Shown here: piece after piece, positions 8,607 to 17,389 of the stretch | Layout of the letters: each line of letters opens with the position of its first letter | How positions within the stretch are numbered: the first letter of the stretch is position 1 | Origin: UBA4660 sp034408895 | GTDB lineage: Bacteria; Bacteroidota; Bacteroidia; Flavobacteriales_D; Sanyastnellaceae | Direction: 5' to 3' | Assembly: GCA_034408895.1 (NCBI GenBank) | Contig: JAWXCI010000039.1 | Span: 1-47,182, forward strand | DNA length: 47,182 nt | Notes under the pieces: generated by a model | The model's input: only the letters and a program-made list of their open reading frames with translations | The model's database searches: none | Told to the model about the DNA's origin: nothing | Translations under genes and position numbers: made by a program

Positions 8607-9326
8607 CTACTGATCGCCTTCAGACTCTTTTCTATCCTCGAAACGCGAAAGCATGGAATCCATGATAGGTTTCATTTCGTCCCACGAAATTTTTCTGCCG
8701 CTTTCAGTCATGGAAAATCTTGCATCGTCCACATCTTTAAACTCCACTGATATAGCTTGGAGCCTTGTGCGCAAGCCGAATTGTTCTACATCGTAAGCCA
8801 GGAGCACGTCATTCATCGCGCTGAACTGTGTGTACCAATTGGGATTCACAATTTTTATTTCATCGGTATGCAGTAGAGTCACTGCTGGAAGCGAATCGTT
8901 TACAAAATGCGCCAGGGTTTTCTTGCATAGAAAGCCACAAATTGTTTCCGTCTCGTTAGTTTTTTCAAAACGCACTTGAGGAAAATCATTCAGCATGGCA
9001 ACCACATGTGCGCTATCCAGTTCCATGATGTAGGTGCTGTCAAAATCCTTGAGGAAATAGCCAATTGAAAACCCAATGTTCGAAGTGATGAACTCCGTGC
9101 GCCCCATATCGGCAATGGATTGAATGGTGGAGTGTGTGTGGTTTTCGTCAAACTCAAGAACCATTTCTTTAGGGTAAAGATTGGCAAGCAGATTTTCCTT
9201 TACATAAGGCAGGCTCAACTGGTATATAATAATACCCTCCGATTTTTTGGCAACAGGTGAATTACTGCAACCGGAAAAAATTCCATTCAAGATCATAAGA
9301 CTAATGCACTGAAGTTCTATTCGCAT
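8607..9326 (-). CDS. putative lipoprotein, function unknown
   Basis: A 239-residue protein. Residues 8-20 (ISLMILNGIFSGC) are hydrophobic and end in a good lipobox with Cys20, so it is likely a lipid-anchored envelope protein. The mature part is acidic and rich in beta-strand-like segments (EGIIIYQLSLPYV, KEMVLEFDENHTH). CGFLCKKTLAHF contains two Cys close together. Its layout recalls GLPGLI/DUF4412-type secreted proteins of Bacteroidota, but no diagnostic motif is present. It is convergent with the preceding lipoprotein gene and divergent from the CtlX gene. Confidence 0.55.
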   Translation of the reverse strand: MRIELQCISLMILNGIFSGCSNSPVAKKSEGIIIYQLSLPYVKENLLANLYPKEMVLEFDENHTHSTIQSIADMGRTEFITSNIGFSIGYFLKDFDSTYIMELDSAHVVAMLNDFPQVRFEKTNETETICGFLCKKTLAHFVNDSLPAVTLLHTDEIKIVNPNWYTQFSAMNDVLLAYDVEQFGLRTRLQAISVEFKDVDDARFSMTESGRKISWDEMKPIMDSMLSRFEDRKESEGDQ

Positions 9327-9451
9327 AGAGCGCGGAGTTCAATAAAAAAAGTTTCCCGATAGCGTGTAAGGCCGTGGTCAAATGTATCCGGGTTCAGTTC
9401 CGTGCATTTTTGCAGCCCTCCAATTGATTACCACACAAATGTTGATAACAC

Positions 9452-10396
9452 ATGATTTTCCAAACCACTGATACCGTTTTGCTGATTCGTCCCGTTCAAT
9501 TTCGGGCGAATGAAGAAACTGCGGTGAACAATTATTTCCAGGCTGCTTCAGTCAACGCATCATCGCAAAACATAAACAACCGTGCGCAACAGGAATTTGA
9601 TGAACTTGTTTTGCTGCTGCGCTCACACCATATCAATGTGCTGGTGATGGATGACAAAAAAGAATTGGACACACCCGACAGCATCTTCCCCAACAACTGG
9701 CTGAGTACACATGAAGATGGAACATTTTGCATCTATCCCATGTTCGCCAAGAACAGAAGAAGAGAACGAAGGGATGATGTGGTTGCACAACTTGCAATCA
9801 GTGGTTTTGTTCATACTTCAACCCACGACTTCAGCCATCTTGAATCGCAAAAGAGATTTCTGGAAGGCACCGGAAGCATGGTACTGGACAGGGTGAATCG
9901 AATTGCCTACTCTGCAATTTCAGAAAGAACACATCTCGCTGCGCTGGTTGAGTTCAGCAAGAAGATGAACTACCAGGTGGTTTCATTTTGCGCAAACCAA
10001 ACAGTGGATGATGCACGACTACCTATCTATCACACCAATGTGATGATGTGCATTGGTTCAACTCTTGTGCTTGTTTGCCTGGACAGTCTTGATAACAAAC
10101 AGGAACGTGAAGCGCTTCACTTGTCGCTAAAAAAAAGCAATCGCGAAATCATACTGCTTAGTGAAACACAGGTGATGCAGTTCGCGGGTAACATGCTTGA
10201 ACTTCGAAACACTGAAGGAAAAAAATATTTTGTAATGTCAACCCTTGCATTTCAATCATTGGAATTCAAGCAGGTTCATGCCATCGAAAAACATGGTTCC
10301 ATTCTTCATTCGTCTTTAGAAACAATTGAAACCTGTGGAGGTGGAAGTGCACGATGCATGATTGCCGAAATCTTTTTACCCAAACGAGCAAATTGA
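9452..10396 (+). CDS. ctlX: CtlX-type amidinotransferase-superfamily hydrolase
   Basis: A 314-residue member of the guanidino-group-modifying (pentein) superfamily. Recognisable segments are VLLIRPVQFRANEETAVNNYFQ at the N-terminus, IFPNNWLSTHEDGT (substrate-binding Asn/Asp region), FLEGTGSMVLDR, YHTNVMMCIG (catalytic His region) and CGGGSARCMIAEIF, whose Cys is the expected nucleophile. The best match by memory is the arginine deiminase-related protein named CtlX for citrulline utilisation. The exact substrate in this organism cannot be told from sequence. It probably forms its own transcription unit, as 211 bp separate it from the PhoH gene. Confidence 0.75.
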   Translation: MIFQTTDTVLLIRPVQFRANEETAVNNYFQAASVNASSQNINNRAQQEFDELVLLLRSHHINVLVMDDKKELDTPDSIFPNNWLSTHEDGTFCIYPMFAKNRRRERRDDVVAQLAISGFVHTSTHDFSHLESQKRFLEGTGSMVLDRVNRIAYSAISERTHLAALVEFSKKMNYQVVSFCANQTVDDARLPIYHTNVMMCIGSTLVLVCLDSLDNKQEREALHLSLKKSNREIILLSETQVMQFAGNMLELRNTEGKKYFVMSTLAFQSLEFKQVHAIEKHGSILHSSLETIETCGGGSARCMIAEIFLPKRAN

Positions 10397-10607
10397 ATTT
10401 TGTTTAGGCAACATTCCTAAAAGGTTACTGACATGTAAATGGTTTTCAAGCAATGGCAAGTTGAAAACTAACCTCGCACTTTCCATATTAGTGTTTTTGA
10501 TGCAGGTACTTTTCCACTGCAAACAAAGCTGCTTCATTGCGATGCCTAACGTGGCAGAAAGAAACAAAATGAGGCACAGCATTATCAACCAAAGCAAAAT
10601 TGACCTT

Positions 10608-11945
10608 ATGGCAGTAGCGAAAAAGAGCAGAAAGATTTACGTGCTGGACACTTCAGTTCTCTTGCACGACCACAACTGCATCAACAGTTTTGAGGACAAC
10701 TATGTAGCCATCCCCATTACAGTTCTTGAAGAGCTCGACAAGTTCAAGGTAGGGAATGACACAAAAAATTTCGAAGCACGGGAAAGCATTCGCATCATTG
10801 ACCGGCTTTCACAAAACCATACACTCCAGGAATGGATCCCACTTGAAAATGAAATGGGTGGTCATCTCAAAATTATCCTTTTCACCAATGGTGCGGAGCA
10901 TGATGCTATGAAGGTGTTCGACTCAGGAAAGAACGACCACAAAATCCTGAATTCAGCATTACATCTTCGCTTCGAAGAGAAAAAAGCGCGTGTGATTCTT
11001 GTCACCAAAGACATCAACCTGCGGCTGAAAGCAAAAGCCCTCGACCTGCCTGCCGAAGACTATAAGACAGGTAAAGTGAAGGATCATATGATTCAGTACA
11101 CCGGTAGAAGCACAATAGAAAACGTGGATGCTGAATTCATTCGCGGACTTTACCAGGAAGGTGAATCAAAGAAGGTGACTTTCCTTGGCAAGGAAAAACT
11201 GACCAATCATTTTTATGTATTGAAAAATTGTTCTTCGTCTGCGCTTGCTTTTTACAACGGAAAAGAAAAAGCTATGCAGCGTGTGGATAAAATTTACGCG
11301 AGCGGCATCAAACCGAAAAATGCTGAGCAGGCTTTTGCGCTTCACGCCATATTAAATCCTGATGTGCGACTGGTAACGATAAGCGGTGTGGCAGGTACAG
11401 GAAAAACTTTGCTCGCACTTGCAGGTTCGCTGGAACTGCGAAACCAGTTCGACCAGATAATTCTTGCAAGGCCAATCGTTCCCTTATCAAACAAAGAAAT
11501 TGGTTTTCTTCCGGGAGATGCAGAAGAAAAGGTGAATCCTTATATGCAGCCGCTGTGGGATAATCTCAATTTCATTAAAAATCAGTTTGGAGAAAACGAA
11601 CGCAAGCGCAAGTCGATTGATGAAATGCAGGCGCAGGGCAAAATCACCATTTGCCCTTTGGCATTTATTCGCGGACGTTCTCTCAGCAATTGCATTTTCA
11701 TAGTGGACGAAGCACAAAACCTTACTCCGCACGAGGTGAAAACAATAGTGACCCGTGCAGGTGAAAACACGAAAGTGATTCTCACCGGAGACGTTCGGCA
11801 GATTGACACTCCCTATCTCGATGAACAATCAAACGGTCTTTCTTATGTGATTGAGCGATTGAAAGGACAAGACCTTTATTGCCATATCACGCTGGAAAAA
11901 GGAGAGCGATCGGAATTGGCGAATCTTGCTAATGAGATGCTTTAG
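10608..11945 (+). CDS. PIN-domain PhoH-family ATPase
   Basis: A 445-residue protein with two domains. Residues 8-150 form a PIN ribonuclease-like domain beginning RKIYVLDTSVLLHD, with conserved acidic residues at Asp14, Glu41 and the VTKDINLRLKAKAL region. Residues about 235-445 form a PhoH ATPase domain with the P-loop SGVAGTGKT (259-267), the Walker B-like FIVDEAQNL and the sensor VILTGD. This PIN-PhoH architecture is the YlaK/PhoH2 type, linked to RNA unwinding and cleavage in characterised relatives. The frame is open back to 10362, but the upstream extension overlaps the CtlX gene end and lacks family character, so the ATG at 10608 (MAVAKKSRK) was chosen. Confidence 0.85.
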   Translation: MAVAKKSRKIYVLDTSVLLHDHNCINSFEDNYVAIPITVLEELDKFKVGNDTKNFEARESIRIIDRLSQNHTLQEWIPLENEMGGHLKIILFTNGAEHDAMKVFDSGKNDHKILNSALHLRFEEKKARVILVTKDINLRLKAKALDLPAEDYKTGKVKDHMIQYTGRSTIENVDAEFIRGLYQEGESKKVTFLGKEKLTNHFYVLKNCSSSALAFYNGKEKAMQRVDKIYASGIKPKNAEQAFALHAILNPDVRLVTISGVAGTGKTLLALAGSLELRNQFDQIILARPIVPLSNKEIGFLPGDAEEKVNPYMQPLWDNLNFIKNQFGENERKRKSIDEMQAQGKITICPLAFIRGRSLSNCIFIVDEAQNLTPHEVKTIVTRAGENTKVILTGDVRQIDTPYLDEQSNGLSYVIERLKGQDLYCHITLEKGERSELANLANEML

Positions 11946-12039
11946 TAATTACAACTTAGAATGGATATCCAGATGGTTATCGGGAGAAAATGGAGAATTC
12001 CTTGCAACCTAATTAATGCACTTCAACTATCAAAAGTGA

Positions 12040-12558
12040 TCACTTCACTAATCGAGGAGCGGAATTGTGTTCATTAAGAAACCTCACCATCCATAGCACA
12101 TCGTGCCATGCTTCAAGTTTGTAACCCACGTTTTTGAAAACTGCAAATGATTCAAATCCACATTTAGAATGAAACTTTTCGCTTACAGGATTGGGTAGGG
12201 TGATAATGCCATACACATTGCAGATGCCTTGCGCGGTGAGTAATTCAAACAAGCGGTCATAGAGAAGGTGCGCCAATCCCTTACCCTTCACATCTTCACT
12301 CACGTACACGGAACTTTCGCAACACCATTGGTAGGCAGTTCGCTCCCGGTAAGTGCTTGCATACGCGTAGCCAATAATTTTTCCTTCATCCTCCGCAACA
12401 AGCCACGGGTATTTTTCAGTGTAATGTAGGATGCGATTTTTCATTTCATCTACAGACGGTACATCATACTCGAACGTGATAGCAGAGTTGAGCACATACG
12501 GTGCATAGATATTCAGTATGCCTATGGCATCTTCTGGCGAAATATTGCGAATGGTCAT
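12040..12558 (-). CDS. GNAT-family N-acetyltransferase (phosphinothricin acetyltransferase-like)
   Basis: A 172-residue GNAT enzyme. The N-terminus MTIRNISPEDAIGILNIYAPYVLNSAITFEY and the segment YAYASTYRERTAYQW match the Pat/MnaT-like subgroup that acetylates amino acid analogues such as phosphinothricin or methionine sulfone. The acetyl-CoA loop is in VSEDVKGKGLAHLLYDRL. The start at 12558 is used because the longer frame overlaps the upstream ribonuclease Z gene and adds non-family residues. It lies 38 bp after that gene and is likely co-transcribed with it. The physiological substrate is unknown. Confidence 0.8.
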   Translation of the reverse strand: MTIRNISPEDAIGILNIYAPYVLNSAITFEYDVPSVDEMKNRILHYTEKYPWLVAEDEGKIIGYAYASTYRERTAYQWCCESSVYVSEDVKGKGLAHLLYDRLFELLTAQGICNVYGIITLPNPVSEKFHSKCGFESFAVFKNVGYKLEAWHDVLWMVRFLNEHNSAPRLVK

Positions 12559-12596
12559 ATTGCAAATAAAATTCCGTTGCACTCGAATACCGAAGA

Positions 12597-13511
12597 TCAC
12601 AAGACTAAATAAGTTTGACCTTCGGTGGCAATTTCTGTTGCAGGAAAAACTTCTGATGCCTCAGTGGCAAAATCATCCGGATTGCTGTAACGGGAAGAAA
12701 AATGTCCGAGCAATAATTTTCCTGCCCGAGCTTTTTGTGCAATCATTGCAGCCTGTTTTGCTGTGGAATGAAAAGTTTCTTTTGCGCGCTTCTTATCCTT
12801 CTCCAAAAATGTAGCTTCGTGATAGATGAGGTTCACGCCCGCGATTGTCTCAACCATTTTCTCGTTGTACGCAGTATCGGAACAATAAGCATAAGAACGC
12901 GAATGCCTCTGTGGTTCACAAGCATCATCCTGTGTTAGCTGCTGGCCACTTATATGTCTTATTGTTTCGCCCCGTTTCAGTTTCACAATTTCAGTGGGTT
13001 GCAGATCGTACATTTTTAGGGCAGACTTCTTCACATTGCGCGGCAATGGTTTCTCGCGAAACAGGAAGCCTGCACATTCAATTCTGTGCTTGAGCGGAAA
13101 GGATACTACCTCCACAGTCCTGTCTTCAAAAATCTTTTCCGGTGTTTTGAATTGAAGTTCATGAAATATCAATTCATAAGAAAGAAAAGTATGTGATAAC
13201 CGGAGATTGATTCGAACAAGCTGTTCCAGATCTGCCGAGCCATAAATATGAAGATCCGGTTTTCGTCCAAGCAAATGCATGCTGGAGATATAGCCGAAGA
13301 TGCCCAGGTAATGATCGCCATGCAGGTGCGAAATAAAAACATGGTTGATTTTCTGGAATTTCACACCGAGGTCGCGCATCCTCACCTGTGTACCCTCTCC
13401 ACAATCCACCAGGAAAAGTTTGTCGTGCACATTCACTACCTGCGAACTGGGATTATTCCTCTTGGTTGGCAATGCTGCACCGCAGCCGAGTATGGTGGTG
13501 TGGAAGGTCAC
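12597..13511 (-). CDS. rnz: ribonuclease Z
   Basis: A 304-residue metallo-beta-lactamase-fold endonuclease that removes 3' trailers from tRNA precursors. The zinc motif HLHGDH is at residues 62-67, within FISHLHGDHYLGIFG. GEGTQVRMRDLGVKF precedes it, and the later family motifs YCSDTAYNEKMVETI, LIYHEATFLEKDKKRAKETFHSTAKQAA and LLLGHFSSRY are all present. Length and motif order match bacterial RNase Z (elaC type). It is followed by the GNAT gene in the same direction. Confidence 0.93.
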   Translation of the reverse strand: MTFHTTILGCGAALPTKRNNPSSQVVNVHDKLFLVDCGEGTQVRMRDLGVKFQKINHVFISHLHGDHYLGIFGYISSMHLLGRKPDLHIYGSADLEQLVRINLRLSHTFLSYELIFHELQFKTPEKIFEDRTVEVVSFPLKHRIECAGFLFREKPLPRNVKKSALKMYDLQPTEIVKLKRGETIRHISGQQLTQDDACEPQRHSRSYAYCSDTAYNEKMVETIAGVNLIYHEATFLEKDKKRAKETFHSTAKQAAMIAQKARAGKLLLGHFSSRYSNPDDFATEASEVFPATEIATEGQTYLVL

Positions 13512-13551
13512 TGCTCTTTTGGTTTTGGTTGATAGTTATTAGTTCGTGGGT

Positions 13552-13620
13552 TTCCGGATTTTGGGTTTCAAGTTTCGGGTTCAGCAATTGACTATGACGA
13601 CCATCAACCAGGAACCAAGA
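13552..13620. repeat. low-complexity intergenic repeat (GGTTTCxxG-like)
   Basis: A run of degenerate short units: GGGTTTC, GGATTTTGGGTTTC, AAGTTTCGGGTTC, then AACCAGGAACCAAGAACC in the opposite sense. It lies between rnz and the T9SS protein gene. Related patches are seen at about 1066-1100 (CGAGTTCAGG, CGGGTTTCGGTC) and about 19960-19985. Such degenerate intergenic simple repeats are common in Bacteroidota; their function is unknown. Confidence 0.4.
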
Positions 13621-13621
13621 A

Positions 13622-13660
13622 CCAAAAAAAAACCGCTCGCAAGATGGAACCCGGAGCGGT
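13622..13660 (-). terminator. Rho-independent terminator after the T9SS protein gene
   Basis: On the minus strand, ACCGCTC (13660-13654) pairs with GAGCGGT (13638-13632) across a 15-base loop, followed by a run of nine T (A on the plus strand at 13624-13632). It begins 24 bp after the stop of the gene ending at 13684. Confidence 0.85.
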
Positions 13661-13683
13661 GCTATATGATCAAATGTTTTCTC

Positions 13684-14478
13684 TCAGTTCACCACCATGC
13701 GTTTGGTAATTTTCTTTTCACCAGATGCAATACTGTAAAGATAAAGTCCTGGCCTGAATGTGGATGCATCCAGCACATAGTGGTTCGCTCCACGTTTAGC
13801 CACAATGGTTTTGGTAAAAATGGTTTCTCCCAAAAGATTGCTCACGTTCAACTTCACCACATCGGCTTTTGCAAGTTCAAAAGAAATTTCGGTGGTAGTG
13901 ACAACCGGGTTGGGCGTGTTTTGCACCTCACCAATTTCCTGTTTTGTTATTTCAACCACAGCATCTGGATCAATCACGGTAAGGCTGTAATTTTCGAATG
14001 TGTATGGAGCTTCCTGCGATCCAAAAAGCTTGCTGGTTACATAGCCAAGCACATTAATCTGTAAGGGAAATACACCTGGCTGCGTGGGAGTTCCGGTTAG
14101 ATCAGCACAGTATTGCGTCCCACCGAGGAAAGTGCATGGGTCGGGAGAATCATTGAGGTTGTTGCATGTAAAGCCCAGCCCGATGGTGCTGATGTCCACA
14201 AAGTCAGTTCCGTTGTAAACAGAAACTGAAAGGAGTTTGAGCGAATCAATGACGAAACCGACCAACAGTGGATTAACCTCTGCTGCATCATTAGGTACGA
14301 GCATGTAAATGACATCGGAATAGGGCGCACCCAATTCGCCTACCTCAAAACTTTCGCCCAATGCAGGGTCGGGGGAAACACCAAATGCTCCGCTAAAAAT
14401 ATAATCACCGGGAGTGCATTGTGATGATGCAACAAGTGCAGAAATAAAGGTAAGCAGTGTGAGTAAATTTTTCTTCAT
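13684..14478 (-). CDS. secreted protein with type IX secretion C-terminal sorting domain
   Basis: A 264-residue protein with a signal peptide (MKKNLLTLLTFISALVASS, then QCTPGDY). The central part (about 20-180) has no recognised domain. It contains Cys pairs (GFTCNNLNDSPDPCTFLGG, QYCADL) and repeated strand-like segments. The last roughly 75 residues form a T9SS type A sorting domain: NTPNPVVTTTEISFEL, then VVKLNVSNLLGETIFTKTI, then LDASTFRPGLYLYSI, ending KKITKRMVVN. It should therefore cross the outer membrane by the type IX system and be anchored or released at the surface. It is transcribed after the STAS gene on the same strand and ends at a clear terminator. Confidence 0.85.
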   Translation of the reverse strand: MKKNLLTLLTFISALVASSQCTPGDYIFSGAFGVSPDPALGESFEVGELGAPYSDVIYMLVPNDAAEVNPLLVGFVIDSLKLLSVSVYNGTDFVDISTIGLGFTCNNLNDSPDPCTFLGGTQYCADLTGTPTQPGVFPLQINVLGYVTSKLFGSQEAPYTFENYSLTVIDPDAVVEITKQEIGEVQNTPNPVVTTTEISFELAKADVVKLNVSNLLGETIFTKTIVAKRGANHYVLDASTFRPGLYLYSIASGEKKITKRMVVN

Positions 14479-14487
14479 ACAATAATT

Positions 14488-14850
14488 TTAAATATCGCGT
14501 TCAACTTCTTCTAGGTAAACTAAATCAACGGCTTCGCTTTGAGTAGGTACAATTTTAAACACCGTGGCCAGTTGCGAAATGGTAATGAGGTTGCGAACCG
14601 AATCCTGCAGTCCGCAGAGAACGAAAGTCCCGTTGCTGTCTTTGCAAAGACGATTTGCCACGAGCACAGCGCTGAGGCCAGAGGAATCACAGTAACGTGT
14701 TTCGCTCATGTCCATCACGATGTTCTTCATACCGTTTTTGTTGATGACCACCAGCTCGCCTTTCAGCTCTGGTGCGTGAATGGCATCGAGTTTTTCCACT
14801 TTTGTTTTTACGATGGCCACTTTGTCTTTGTGTTCTACTTCAAACTTCAT
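14488..14850 (-). CDS. STAS-domain anti-anti-sigma factor-like protein
   Basis: A 120-residue single STAS domain (MKFEVEHKDKVAIVKTKVEKLDA). The conserved phosphoacceptor region is ETRYCDSSGLSAVLVANRL, with the expected Ser in the DSSG turn. This is the SpoIIAA/RsbV-like layout, in which phosphorylation of that Ser by an anti-sigma kinase blocks partner binding. No kinase or phosphatase gene is close by. The start at 14850 is preferred to 14898 because the longer N-terminus (MISAIFGEQNHLTLEQ) is not part of the domain. It may control a stress response or envelope process; this is not visible from context. Confidence 0.85.
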   Translation of the reverse strand: MKFEVEHKDKVAIVKTKVEKLDAIHAPELKGELVVINKNGMKNIVMDMSETRYCDSSGLSAVLVANRLCKDSNGTFVLCGLQDSVRNLITISQLATVFKIVPTQSEAVDLVYLEEVERDI

Positions 14851-14900
14851 TTGTTCAAGGGTAAGGTGATTTTGTTCGCCAAAAATAGCTGAAATCAATT

Positions 14901-14944
14901 AGCAGCAGGCAATGGGGAATAAGCAACAGGCCAATTGCCAATTA
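14901..14944. repeat. GGCAATGGGCAATA-type low-complexity intergenic repeat, copy 1
   Basis: Reads GCAGCAGGCAATGGGGAATAAGC and then CAACAGGCCAATTGCCAATTAC between the STAS gene and pyrB. It resembles the patches at 16447-16480 and 17390-17440. The unit is roughly GGCAATxxGCAA. No coding or structural role is evident. Confidence 0.45.
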
Positions 14945-15883
14945 CTAATTCCGCTTGATGGCCTGTGCAAGAAGGTAAATGACGGCCATGCGGATGGCTA
15001 CCCCGTTTTCCACCTGGTCGAGGATGATGCTCTGCGGATGGTCGGCCACATCGCTGGTTATTTCCACACCGCGGTTGATAGGGCCGGGGTGCATAATGAT
15101 GATTTGTTTGTTGAGACTTTCCAGCAATTCTTTGTTCAAACCGAATTGCATCGAGTACTCGCGCAGGCCGGGGAAGTAGGGTACCGAAACATCTTGCCGC
15201 TCCATCTGAATGCGCAGCATGTTTGCCACATCGCACCACTGCAATGTGTCTTTCAGGTTATGGCTCACCTTCACGCCAAGGGATTCAATGTGTTTCGGGA
15301 TGAGGGTGGTGGGGCCGCAGAGTGTTATTTCCGCACCAAGTTTCTTGAGGCAATAGATATTGCTGAGTGCAACGCGGCTGTGACGAATGTCGCCAACGAT
15401 AGCCACTTTCATTCCCTTGATTTTTCCCAGCTTTTCTTTTATGGAATAAGCATCGAGCAATGCTTGAGTGGGATGTTCATGCGTGCCATCTCCTGCATTT
15501 ACTATTACTGAATTGACGCGTTCGGCAAGAAACTGACATGCTCCTGGTGATGAATGGCGCATCACCACCATGTCCACTTTCATTGCAAGAATGTTGTTGA
15601 CGGTGTCCACCAATGTCTCGCCTTTTTTCACACTGCTGGTGGAGGAGGAGAAGTTGATCACGTCTGCACTCAATCTTTTTTCTGCCAGTTCGAAACTGAG
15701 GCGCGTACGGGTGGAGTTTTCGAAAAAAAGATTTGCAACGGTGATATCACGCAGGGAAGGAACGCGCTTGATGGGCTGGTTGATGACCTTCTTGAAATTG
15801 ACGGCCTGCGAGAAAATGAGTTCAATATCATCCTTCGTCAGGTCTTTGATTCCGAGCAAGTGTCGCTGCGAGAGTTTTGTCAT
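14945..15883 (-). CDS. pyrB: aspartate carbamoyltransferase catalytic subunit
   Basis: A 312-residue enzyme of pyrimidine synthesis that joins carbamoyl phosphate to aspartate. The carbamoyl-phosphate loop STRTR is at residues 57-61, within FFENSTRTRLSFELAEKRL. Other signatures are SVKKGETLVDT, HPTQALLDAYSI, VAIVGDIRHSRVALSN and the C-terminal MHPGPINRGVEI. No regulatory chain gene (pyrI) is adjacent. The start at 15883 overlaps the pyrR stop by 4 bp; the longer frame to 15937 lies inside pyrR. It is thus co-transcribed with and translationally coupled to pyrR. Confidence 0.95.
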   Translation of the reverse strand: MTKLSQRHLLGIKDLTKDDIELIFSQAVNFKKVINQPIKRVPSLRDITVANLFFENSTRTRLSFELAEKRLSADVINFSSSTSSVKKGETLVDTVNNILAMKVDMVVMRHSSPGACQFLAERVNSVIVNAGDGTHEHPTQALLDAYSIKEKLGKIKGMKVAIVGDIRHSRVALSNIYCLKKLGAEITLCGPTTLIPKHIESLGVKVSHNLKDTLQWCDVANMLRIQMERQDVSVPYFPGLREYSMQFGLNKELLESLNKQIIIMHPGPINRGVEITSDVADHPQSIILDQVENGVAIRMAVIYLLAQAIKRN

Positions 15884-16428
15884 CCGTGTTTCTCTGTTAG
15901 TAATACCACTTTGTCCAGTACATCTTCTTCGGCCCAAAGCACACGCACTTTCTGGTTGTCGTAACTGTCTATGCTTTGGCCGGTGTAGGTGGCTTCGATA
16001 GGTAGCTCGCGCGAAAATCTGCGATCTATTAAAACGAGCAGTTCCACGGATTGGGGCCGGCCGAATTCGAGAAGTGCCTCGAGTCCTGCGCGAATTGTTC
16101 TCCCGGTGTAGAGCACATCATCCACCAAAATAATTTTCTTGCCTTCGATGGGGAAACTAATTTCGGTGTTGAGGGCGAGCAATTGTTTTTCGTTGCGCCT
16201 GAAATCATCCCTGAAAAATGTGACATCGAGCACTCCATTATATATAGGTGATTTGGGGAGGATGGTTTTCAATCCTTTTGCAATGCGCTGAGAAAGGATG
16301 GTGCCGCGGGGCTGAAGCCCGATGATGGCGGATTGCTCAAACCCATCGTGGTTTTCGATTAACTGGTGGCAGAGGCGCTCGATAACCAGCGCCATTTGCC
16401 GGGAGTCCATAAGGGTATGGGGTTGCAT
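15880..16428 (-). CDS. pyrR: bifunctional pyr operon regulator / uracil phosphoribosyltransferase-like PyrR
   Basis: A 182-residue phosphoribosyltransferase-fold protein. The PRPP-binding loop LVDDVLYTGRTIRAG is at about 101-115. The PyrR-specific DVTFFRDDFRRNEK is at about 68-81, and VLIDRRFSRELPIEATYTG is near the end. In Firmicutes PyrR binds pyr mRNA to cause attenuation and also makes UMP from uracil. No PyrR-binding attenuator was recognised upstream here, so the regulatory role is unproven. ATG 16428 (MQPHTLMDSRQM) is the likely start; an inner ATG at 16410 is possible. Confidence 0.9.
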   Translation of the reverse strand: MQPHTLMDSRQMALVIERLCHQLIENHDGFEQSAIIGLQPRGTILSQRIAKGLKTILPKSPIYNGVLDVTFFRDDFRRNEKQLLALNTEISFPIEGKKIILVDDVLYTGRTIRAGLEALLEFGRPQSVELLVLIDRRFSRELPIEATYTGQSIDSYDNQKVRVLWAEEDVLDKVVLLTEKHG

Positions 16429-16446
16429 AGGCGGGGCGCAAGATAG

Positions 16447-16480
16447 AAGCAAAGGGCAAACGGCAATGGGCAATAGCTGA
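16447..16480. repeat. GGCAATGGGCAATA-type low-complexity intergenic repeat, copy 2
   Basis: Reads GAAGCAAAGGGCAAACGG followed by CAATGGGCAATAGC upstream of pyrR. It is closely similar in unit and composition to the patches at 14901-14944 and 17390-17440. Confidence 0.45.
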
Positions 16481-16705
16481 CACACGATCAGGTCAATAAT
16501 CCAACGATCATCCTTTCAAAAAACAATGACTGAATGAAGAGAATGAGATGATAAAAATCAGGTCTTTGAGGCTCTTCTATAAGGCAGTTTGGAAATTACC
16601 TTCCACTTATCAACCAACCGCTAACAAACACCCTGTGTAAAACTTTAGTGACGCTAAAACCTCAAGTGCCCCTTTGTTCCACGATACTTTCGTGCGCTTA
16701 AAAAA

Positions 16706-17383
16706 ATGAAGATTACCTACTTCGGGCATAGCTGTTTTCTGGTTGAACTTAGCCTCACAAACCTTCTTTTCGACCCCTTCATCACCGGAAACGATCTTGC
16801 AAAAAACATTGACGTAACTAACATAAGAGCGGACTATATCCTACTCTCCCATGGCCATAGCGATCATGTAGTCGATGCTGAAACCATTGCAAGAAACACT
16901 GGTGCCACCATAGTTGCCGCTTACGAAATTGCATCTTACTATGGAGGGAAAAACCTGAAATTCCACCCCATGAATATCGGTGGCCGATGGGACTTCGGCA
17001 AGTTTTGGGTCAAGTGTGTAAACGCAGTGCACTCCAGCGTGCTGCCCGATGGAACTTATGCCGGCAACCCCATGGGTTTTGTGGTGGGTGATGATAAACA
17101 AACCTTTTACTACTCGGGCGACACCGCACTAAACATGGACATGAAACTGATTGCCGATTGGTTCAGGCTCGATGTTGCATTTCTTTCCCTGGGCGATAAT
17201 TTCACCATGGGAATTGATGATGCCGTTACTGCTTCAAAATTTATTGGATGCAATACCATAATAGGAATGCACTTCGAAACTTTTGGCTACATAAAAATTG
17301 ACCACTCCCGGGCAACAACAGCATTCACCAGTTCGGGAATGAAACTAAAATTACCGACAGTAGGAGAAACGTGGGAAGTATGA
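16706..17383 (+). CDS. UPF0173-type metal-dependent hydrolase (MBL fold)
   Basis: A 225-residue metallo-beta-lactamase-fold protein of the UPF0173 family. MKITYFGHSCFLVEL opens the protein, and HGHSDH at residues 49-54 (within LLSHGHSDHVVDAET) supplies zinc ligands. FYYSGDTALNMDM and IIGMHFETF carry later metal-site residues. The substrate of UPF0173 proteins is not known. It precedes parA on the same strand with 169 bp of repeat-rich DNA between them, so a shared transcript is doubtful. Confidence 0.85.
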   Translation: MKITYFGHSCFLVELSLTNLLFDPFITGNDLAKNIDVTNIRADYILLSHGHSDHVVDAETIARNTGATIVAAYEIASYYGGKNLKFHPMNIGGRWDFGKFWVKCVNAVHSSVLPDGTYAGNPMGFVVGDDKQTFYYSGDTALNMDMKLIADWFRLDVAFLSLGDNFTMGIDDAVTASKFIGCNTIIGMHFETFGYIKIDHSRATTAFTSSGMKLKLPTVGETWEV

Positions 17384-17389
17384 TAAAAA

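Noticed and set aside
10362..10607. 82-codon in-frame extension upstream of the PhoH gene
   Set aside because: It overlaps the end of the CtlX gene, is Cys/Lys-rich without family character, and the PIN domain starts cleanly at the ATG at 10608.
16674..16689. TGTTCCACG string upstream of the MBL gene, like one half of a parS site
   Set aside because: The second half does not match the parS palindrome; only the first nine bases fit, so no parS site is called.
16429..16705. PyrR-type attenuator or pyrimidine leader upstream of pyrR
   Set aside because: I found no PyrR-binding loop, antiterminator or terminator; the region holds a low-complexity repeat and otherwise featureless DNA.
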